Of a stretch of DNA of 9,694 nucleotides, positions 5,594 to 9,694 are shown piece by piece. Each line of letters opens with the position of its first letter. The stretch's first letter is position 1. Location: positions 1 to 9,694 of the forward strand of contig JANXYE010000566.1 of NCBI GenBank assembly GCA_025350285.1, written 5' to 3'. The notes beneath the pieces were generated by a model, which was given only the letters and a program-made list of their open reading frames with translations, did no database searches and was not told where the DNA came from. The position numbers and the translations under genes were made by a program. Source of the DNA: Chloroflexota bacterium (GTDB lineage: Bacteria > Chloroflexota > Dehalococcoidia > Tepidiformales > Tepidiformaceae).

Positions 5594-7957
5594 CCCAAGA
5601 CCTCGCCACTCGCCGGTGTCCGTGTCCTGGAGTGCGGCGGTTGGGCCGGCGCCTATGCCGGCAAACTTCTCGCCGAGGCGGGCGCCGATGTCGTCCGTGT
5701 TGTCCCGCCGGGCGGTGACCCACTTGCCGCCGAACCGCCGTTTTTTGGCGAGACCGGAGTCTCCATCCAGGAGACCTGGTACAACCTCGGCAAGCGCGTT
5801 ATCGATCTCGATCTCGCGGCGGACAGCGGTCGTTTCGAGCTTGAACGGCTCGCGCTGGCGAGCGACGTCCTCATCGAAGACTGGGCGCCCGGGGCCGAGC
5901 CGCTTTCGGCGAACAGCCTCGCCGCTAACGCCGCCCTCGTTCGCGTTTCCATCACCCACGGCGGGCGGGACTCGCCACCACTGATGACGAACGACCTGGT
6001 TTCGAACGCGCTCTGCATGTGGGCTTCGCTCAGCGGTAACGCCGAAACGCCGCCGCTCGCCGGCTACGGCAACCAGACCTACCACGTCGCCGGGATCCAT
6101 GCAGCCGTCTGTGCGTTAGCCGGTTACCGTGCCGCCCGCCTCACGGGCCGGGGCACACACTTCGACCTGTCCACGCTCGAAGCGCTGGCCTCCTGTTCCG
6201 AATACGCATTCATGAAGTGGTTCTCCGCTGGCCCCTGGGGCACCGCGCCGACGGTGCATTTTCGGAGCGGCGCGCAGCTCTGGACCGGCTCCTTCGATAT
6301 CTACCCGGACCGCGACGGCAAGGGCATGCACGTGACCGTCGCGTTGGGGCTGATGGAGGAGATCATCCCCTGGCTGGCGGCCGACGGTATGGAGAGGGAT
6401 CTCGCCGACCGGGACCGGTTTCCCATCCTCGATTCCCTGACCGAACGCTTTCCGTACCTGATGGACACCTTGAGGGAATGGGTGGCGACGAAAGAGGCGA
6501 ATGCGCTGTTTGAGGAAGGCCAGGCGAAGCACCTCCCCTGGAGCCCGGTGTTCGAACTCCGGGAGGTGCTGGCAAGCCCCCAGATCGGCGCGCGCGGGTA
6601 TCTCCAGCCGCGTGAGGTTGCCGGCGCGGGCGTCCAGCGGCTCCCGATGCGCGCGTTCCGGACTGATGCCGACGGCGAACCTCCGCCAGCAGCCACGCGG
6701 ATCGAGATTCGCGACCTCGTCTGGGAGCGCCGGCCAGCTCCACCCCCGCCGACCGTCAAGATACCGCCGCTTCGCCCGCTCGAAGGGATCCGAATACTCG
6801 ATTTCACTCACGTGCTGGCGGGCCCCCATGGCACGCGCCTCCTCGCGGACCTTGGCGCCGACGTGATTAAGCTCGGGACCGCCCTTCGCTCCGGTGGCAT
6901 GAACAATGTGAGCCACCCGTTCTACACGTGGTGGAACCGCGGCAAGCGCAGCATACACATCGACATGGCCCAGGAACGCGGACGCGAACTCGCCCGCCAA
7001 CTCGCCACGAAATGCGACGCGATCACGGAGAACTTCAGTGCGGGAGTGCTCGGCCGCTGGGGCATGGACCGGAAGTCCCTGGCTGGTCTGCATCCGAAAA
7101 TCACGGTGGTCTCGATGGGTGGAACGGGACAGAGCGGGCCGTGGAAGGATTTTGTCACCTATGCCCCGACGATCCACGCGCTTACTGGCGTGACGGCGAT
7201 GACCACTTTCCCGGACCGGCGCATCCTCGGGTACGGCTTCTCCCTCGCGGATCATCTCGGCGGGCTGGCGAGCGCTTTGGCCATCCTCGAAGGCATCGAA
7301 CATGCCGCCCGCACTGGCGAGGGACTCGATGTGGACCTTTCGCAGTACGAAGTTGGCCTCGGGGTGATGGCGCCCGGGCTCATAGACCAGCTCGCGAACG
7401 GCATCGCCCGCCCGCCTTCCGGCAACCGCCACCCATTCGGCGCCTGGGCGCCCCACGGCATCTATCGGGCCGCGGGCGGCGACGCCTGGATCGCTATCGC
7501 CGTGCGCGGGGACGATCAGTGGCGAGCGCTTTGCGGCCTGATGGAGCGCCCGGAGTACGCCACGGACGCCCGTTTTGCCACGCACGGAGCGCGGCTGGCG
7601 AACCAGGACGCGCTCGACGAGGGCATTCAGGACTGGACCCGTGGGCGGGACCGTTACGCGGTCATGGCTGCCTGCCAGGCCGCGGGGATCGCGGCCGGCG
7701 CCGTCCAGGACGTTCGGGACTTCGTCACCCGCGACCGGGTGGTTGCCGCCCGCGGGTTCTTCGGCGAAGCCCAGCCCTCGGCCGGTGGGCGCCCTGTGCC
7801 CGCCGATTCCTTCCCGGCGCTTCTTGATGGGCGCCGCCCCGACCGCACTTTTGCCGCGCACGAGAGCGGCGCCGATACGTTCGAGGTGTTGCAGGAGATC
7901 CTCGGCCTGGATGACGACGCGGTCGCCGAACTGATGGCGGCCGGGGTGTTGGTCTAG
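5591..7957 (+). CDS. Two-domain CaiB/BaiF (family III) CoA-transferase
   Basis: This 788-aa protein contains two family III CoA-transferase domains in tandem (PF02515), joined by a Pro-rich linker (about 382-393, PAPPPPTVKIPP). The family moves CoA between organic acids through an aspartyl-CoA intermediate in the cytoplasm. Domain 1 starts at LAGVRVLECGGWAGAYAGKLLAEAG (7-31) and domain 2 at LRPLEGIRILDFTHVLAGP (394 on), both typical. The catalytic Asp (Asp169 in formyl-CoA transferase) aligns with D554 in domain 2 (SLADHLGG) but with Y164 in domain 1 (QTYHVAGI), so only domain 2 should be chemically active. This one-active-half plan is known from DddD-type two-domain enzymes. GTG 5591 fits the domain start and promoter; the frame continues open upstream to 4298, but that part is antisense to the amidohydrolase. 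The substrate is unknown, and a lyase or CoA-lyase variant is possible. Confidence 0.94.
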   Translation: MPKTSPLAGVRVLECGGWAGAYAGKLLAEAGADVVRVVPPGGDPLAAEPPFFGETGVSIQETWYNLGKRVIDLDLAADSGRFELERLALASDVLIEDWAPGAEPLSANSLAANAALVRVSITHGGRDSPPLMTNDLVSNALCMWASLSGNAETPPLAGYGNQTYHVAGIHAAVCALAGYRAARLTGRGTHFDLSTLEALASCSEYAFMKWFSAGPWGTAPTVHFRSGAQLWTGSFDIYPDRDGKGMHVTVALGLMEEIIPWLAADGMERDLADRDRFPILDSLTERFPYLMDTLREWVATKEANALFEEGQAKHLPWSPVFELREVLASPQIGARGYLQPREVAGAGVQRLPMRAFRTDADGEPPPAATRIEIRDLVWERRPAPPPPTVKIPPLRPLEGIRILDFTHVLAGPHGTRLLADLGADVIKLGTALRSGGMNNVSHPFYTWWNRGKRSIHIDMAQERGRELARQLATKCDAITENFSAGVLGRWGMDRKSLAGLHPKITVVSMGGTGQSGPWKDFVTYAPTIHALTGVTAMTTFPDRRILGYGFSLADHLGGLASALAILEGIEHAARTGEGLDVDLSQYEVGLGVMAPGLIDQLANGIARPPSGNRHPFGAWAPHGIYRAAGGDAWIAIAVRGDDQWRALCGLMERPEYATDARFATHGARLANQDALDEGIQDWTRGRDRYAVMAACQAAGIAAGAVQDVRDFVTRDRVVAARGFFGEAQPSAGGRPVPADSFPALLDGRRPDRTFAAHESGADTFEVLQEILGLDDDAVAELMAAGVLV

Positions 7958-8015
7958 GCCCTTTCCGCGAGTCAAGAGTGGAGCTCGACATCGGAGCGTG
8001 TGGGCTGTTGCGAAG

Positions 8016-8072
8016 GGCGAGGGGTGAGGTGCCGCCGATCGCCAGGCGCGCGGCAGGCGACCGTGGCTCGCC
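8016..8072. repeat. Repeated GGCGA/TCGCC dyads upstream of the DinB-like gene
   Basis: GGCGA (8016-8020), TCGCC (8039-8043), GGCGA (8056-8060) and TCGCC (8068-8072) alternate through the spacer. The last two form a tight dyad with a 7-nt centre, sitting just upstream of the -10 box at 8089 where a -35 would be. They could be an activator or repressor site, but the pentamers are common in GC-rich DNA. Confidence 0.25.
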
Positions 8073-8088
8073 CTATCGCATGGCGGAG

Positions 8089-8106
8089 TACAATGGGCTC
8101 GACATG
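8089..8106 (+). promoter_or_regulatory. Putative leaderless -10 box (TACAAT) before the 8104 start
   Basis: TACAAT (8089-8094) matches TATAAT at 5 of 6 positions and is followed by 9 nt and ATG 8104. No -35 sequence is visible at the right distance and no Shine-Dalgarno stands before the ATG. The transcript is expected to begin within 2 to 3 nt of the ATG. Confidence 0.5.
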
Positions 8107-8619
8107 ACGACTGCCTACGACGAAGCTCGCGCCAGACTTATCGGCGACTCGATAGACCGCGACTGGTATGACCTCTGGCCGAGCGTGACGGCGGCCCGCA
8201 CGGAACTGCTCCGGGCGCTGGAAGGCGTTAGCGAGGAAACGGCGGCCAGGCGTCCGGGCGGGGGCGAGGGCGAAGCAGCGTGGTCGCTCGCGGAGGTGAC
8301 CCGGCACGCGCTCAAGTACACGCGCAACGTGCGGGCGATCATTGAGGCGACTTCACGAGGCCGAACAGCAGCAAAGGACGCGCGTGGACTCCTTGATGAT
8401 GCGGGTGTGGCCACCTTCGCCGAGTTGCGGCGGCAGCTGATCGTCGAGTCGGTGAGCCGGGGGGCGTTGCCGGAGCAGCTTCCTGAGCCGCCTAACCTCG
8501 ACGTGACGGTGGGCCATGCTGTTCTCGGACAATTGAACTGCCGCGCGTGGTACCTGTTCCTCACGCTCCATGACTCGGACCACACACGGCAGGTGCGAGC
8601 GTTGCGGGGAACTGTTTAG
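8104..8619 (+). CDS. DinB-like four-helix metal-binding protein
   Basis: This 171-aa protein looks like a DinB/YfiT-type four-helix bundle (DinB superfamily), a cytoplasmic fold with a His triad that binds a divalent metal and serves thiol-transferase, hydrolase or uncharacterised stress roles. Candidate ligands are H68 in SLAEVTRHALKY and H156/H160 in LFLTLHDSDHTRQV, the characteristic C-terminal HxxxH near the end of the last helix. Length is normal for the family. In-frame starts exist at 7978 and 8080, but ATG 8104 gives a normal N-terminus and lies 9 nt after a strong TACAAT box; the 8080 start would place that box inside the gene. It follows the CoA-transferase by 146 nt on the same strand and probably has its own promoter. 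The enzymatic role, if any, is unknown. Confidence 0.8.
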   Translation: MTTAYDEARARLIGDSIDRDWYDLWPSVTAARTELLRALEGVSEETAARRPGGGEGEAAWSLAEVTRHALKYTRNVRAIIEATSRGRTAAKDARGLLDDAGVATFAELRRQLIVESVSRGALPEQLPEPPNLDVTVGHAVLGQLNCRAWYLFLTLHDSDHTRQVRALRGTV

Positions 8620-8706
8620 GCACGCGACGTCTTCGGCCCCGGTACCTATCCGGCTGTCGGCGCGCCCCTTTTGCGGTCAAGCCCGCGGCCGTGCGGAGAC
8701 GTTCAG

Positions 8707-9694
8707 TCAGCGCGGCGCCGGCTGTGCACCTCGTACGAGCCGCCCGGGCAGAGCGCCCGTATGCTTGCCGTCCTCGAACGTCACCTCGCCAGATTTTATG
8801 GTGTAGCGATAGCCGTCCGCGCGCTGCAGGAGCCGCTTTCCGCCAGCGGGCAGGTCGTATTGCATCTCCGGTGGCCGCAGCTGCAGCTTCTCGAAGTCGA
8901 TGACGTTGAGGTCTGCCTTGTAGCCGGGCGCGACCACACCGCGGTCAAGCCAACCGACGTGCTTCGCGGTGTCCTGCGTCTGGCGCTTGATCACGTGCTC
9001 CAGCGGGAGCTGTTGGCCGCGCACTCGGTCGCGGCACCAGATCGTGATGTTCGATGTGGGGAAACTCGCATCGCAAATGAGCCCGACGTGCGCGCCGCCG
9101 TCCGAGAGGCCGGGGATGGTGCGGCTGCTCGAATTCATCTCGTGCACGGCATCGAGCGTGAAGTTGGAGTAATTCGAGAGTGGGTAGTAGAGCAGCTCGT
9201 GGCCATCGTTCTCCAGCAGCGCGTCGTAGATCACTTCGCCCGCATCGACGCCACGGCGCTCTGCCTCCGCGGCGAGGCTTTGGTCCGCTTCCGGCTCGTA
9301 GTTCGGCGGATCGTCCATGCGGAACATCTTGTGCGGTGAACGGGCGGCCGCGCCCATTTGCTGACGGGCCGGCGTGGCGTAGTCCTCCAGCATCCGCGCG
9401 CGCACCTCGGGCGTCCGCATCTGCGCAACTCTTTCGGCCAGCGGCAGCGCCGCCAGCGAACGGTACGTCTCCGTATACATGAACGGGTTGACCGTCGCTT
9501 CCAGGCCCATGAGCAGCCCGATCGGCCGCGCGCAAACCTGCGCTTTCATATCGACGCCGTCGAGCTCCGCGCGCTCCATGTAGGCGATGACTTCGCGCCA
9601 CTTCTCTGGCGCCGCGTCCGCCTGGGCGAGGCTCACCGAGAGTGGACGCCCGCACTCTTCCGCGAGGCGGCGCATCAGCCCCATCTCGAACTCG
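8707..9694 (-). CDS. N-acyl-D-amino-acid deacylase family amidohydrolase, C-terminal part
   Basis: The gene runs off the right edge: the frame is open there, and the Met at 9684 is internal, preceded by EFE codons. The visible 328 codons match the C-terminal two thirds of the D-aminoacylase branch (amidohydrolase 3) of metal-dependent hydrolases, which remove the acyl group from N-acyl-D-amino acids. Counting from that Met, the signature is IPGLSDGGAHVGL (190-202), with the conserved Asp at 195 and His at 199, then the GYKADLNVIDFEKL strand (254-267) that returns to the small beta domain, and a GYRYTIKSGEVTFEDGKHTG stretch before ALPGRLVRG near the end, a family hallmark. The N-terminal metal ligands (HxH, Cys, Glu) are outside the window. 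The gene converges with the DinB-like gene across 87 nt. Enzymes of this branch also act on other amides, so the substrate is not certain. Confidence 0.9.
   Translation of the reverse strand, partial: EFEMGLMRRLAEECGRPLSVSLAQADAAPEKWREVIAYMERAELDGVDMKAQVCARPIGLLMGLEATVNPFMYTETYRSLAALPLAERVAQMRTPEVRARMLEDYATPARQQMGAAARSPHKMFRMDDPPNYEPEADQSLAAEAERRGVDAGEVIYDALLENDGHELLYYPLSNYSNFTLDAVHEMNSSSRTIPGLSDGGAHVGLICDASFPTSNITIWCRDRVRGQQLPLEHVIKRQTQDTAKHVGWLDRGVVAPGYKADLNVIDFEKLQLRPPEMQYDLPAGGKRLLQRADGYRYTIKSGEVTFEDGKHTGALPGRLVRGAQPAPR

Noticed and set aside
5426..6100. N-terminal extension of the amidohydrolase to 560 aa
   Set aside because: The extra codons lie opposite the CoA-transferase gene. The perfect Shine-Dalgarno and the normal HxH position support the start at 5425.
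4298..7957. A single 1219-aa plus-strand protein reaching from 4298 through the CoA-transferase
   Set aside because: The first 431 codons are antisense to the well-supported amidohydrolase gene and have no family resemblance. The recognisable domain begins right after GTG 5591, which has its own promoter.
6116..7975. A 619-aa open frame on the minus strand
   Set aside because: It is completely antisense to the CoA-transferase, shows no domain, and long antisense frames are expected opposite high-GC genes.
8620..8706. Intrinsic terminator between the DinB-like and deacylase genes
   Set aside because: Only short GC-rich self-complementary stretches (for example CCGCGG) are present, with no stem longer than 4 to 5 bp and no T-tract in a suitable place.
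1..9694. CRISPR array, tRNA, transposon ends or phage genes
   Set aside because: No regularly spaced repeats, cloverleaf-like segments, transposase motifs or terminal inverted repeats were seen in either strand.

Overview
The window is strongly GC-rich bacterial chromosome, densely packed, with G/C-ending codons. It holds nine protein genes, two of them cut by the window edges, and no recognisable tRNA, rRNA, CRISPR array, transposase or phage gene. The gene mix is typical of environmental Chloroflexota (Dehalococcoidia/SAR202-like) or high-GC actinobacterial degraders of organic acids: a luciferase-like flavin oxidoreductase, a type III CoA-transferase, two amidohydrolases, a biotin-dependent carboxylase and a DinB-fold protein. 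Apparent leaderless genes fit both groups. The phylum is an inference, not a demonstrated result.

Layout from left to right. At 1-299 (minus) is the N-terminus of a biotin carboxylase. Across a 164-nt divergent spacer, on the plus strand, lie an unrecognised 328-aa protein (464-1450) and a muconolactone-isomerase-like protein with a long disordered tail (1508-2083). A convergent spacer with hairpins (2084-2293) separates these from three minus-strand genes: an LLM-class flavin-dependent oxidoreductase (2294-3448), a ferritin-like four-helix protein (3677-4264) and a PF04909-type amidohydrolase (4418-5425). The amidohydrolase shares a 165-nt divergent control region with a plus-strand gene encoding two fused CaiB/BaiF CoA-transferase domains (5591-7957). 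A DinB-like protein follows (8104-8619). The C-terminal part of an N-acyl-D-amino-acid deacylase (8707 to the right edge, minus) closes the window.

How they may work together: the CoA-transferase could activate an organic acid, the amidohydrolase and isomerase-like protein could act on lactone or ring-cleavage intermediates, the flavin enzyme could supply an oxygenation or hydride transfer, and the carboxylase could act on a resulting acyl-CoA. This is inference from neighbourhood; no substrate can be read from the sequence.

The most interesting non-coding signal is a split in start signals. All four plus-strand genes have a TANNNT -10-like box 7 to 9 nt before the start codon, which suggests leaderless transcripts. 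All four minus-strand starts visible here have a purine-rich Shine-Dalgarno element instead. The divergent region at 5426-5590 also carries a perfect 9-bp inverted repeat that could be a shared operator.
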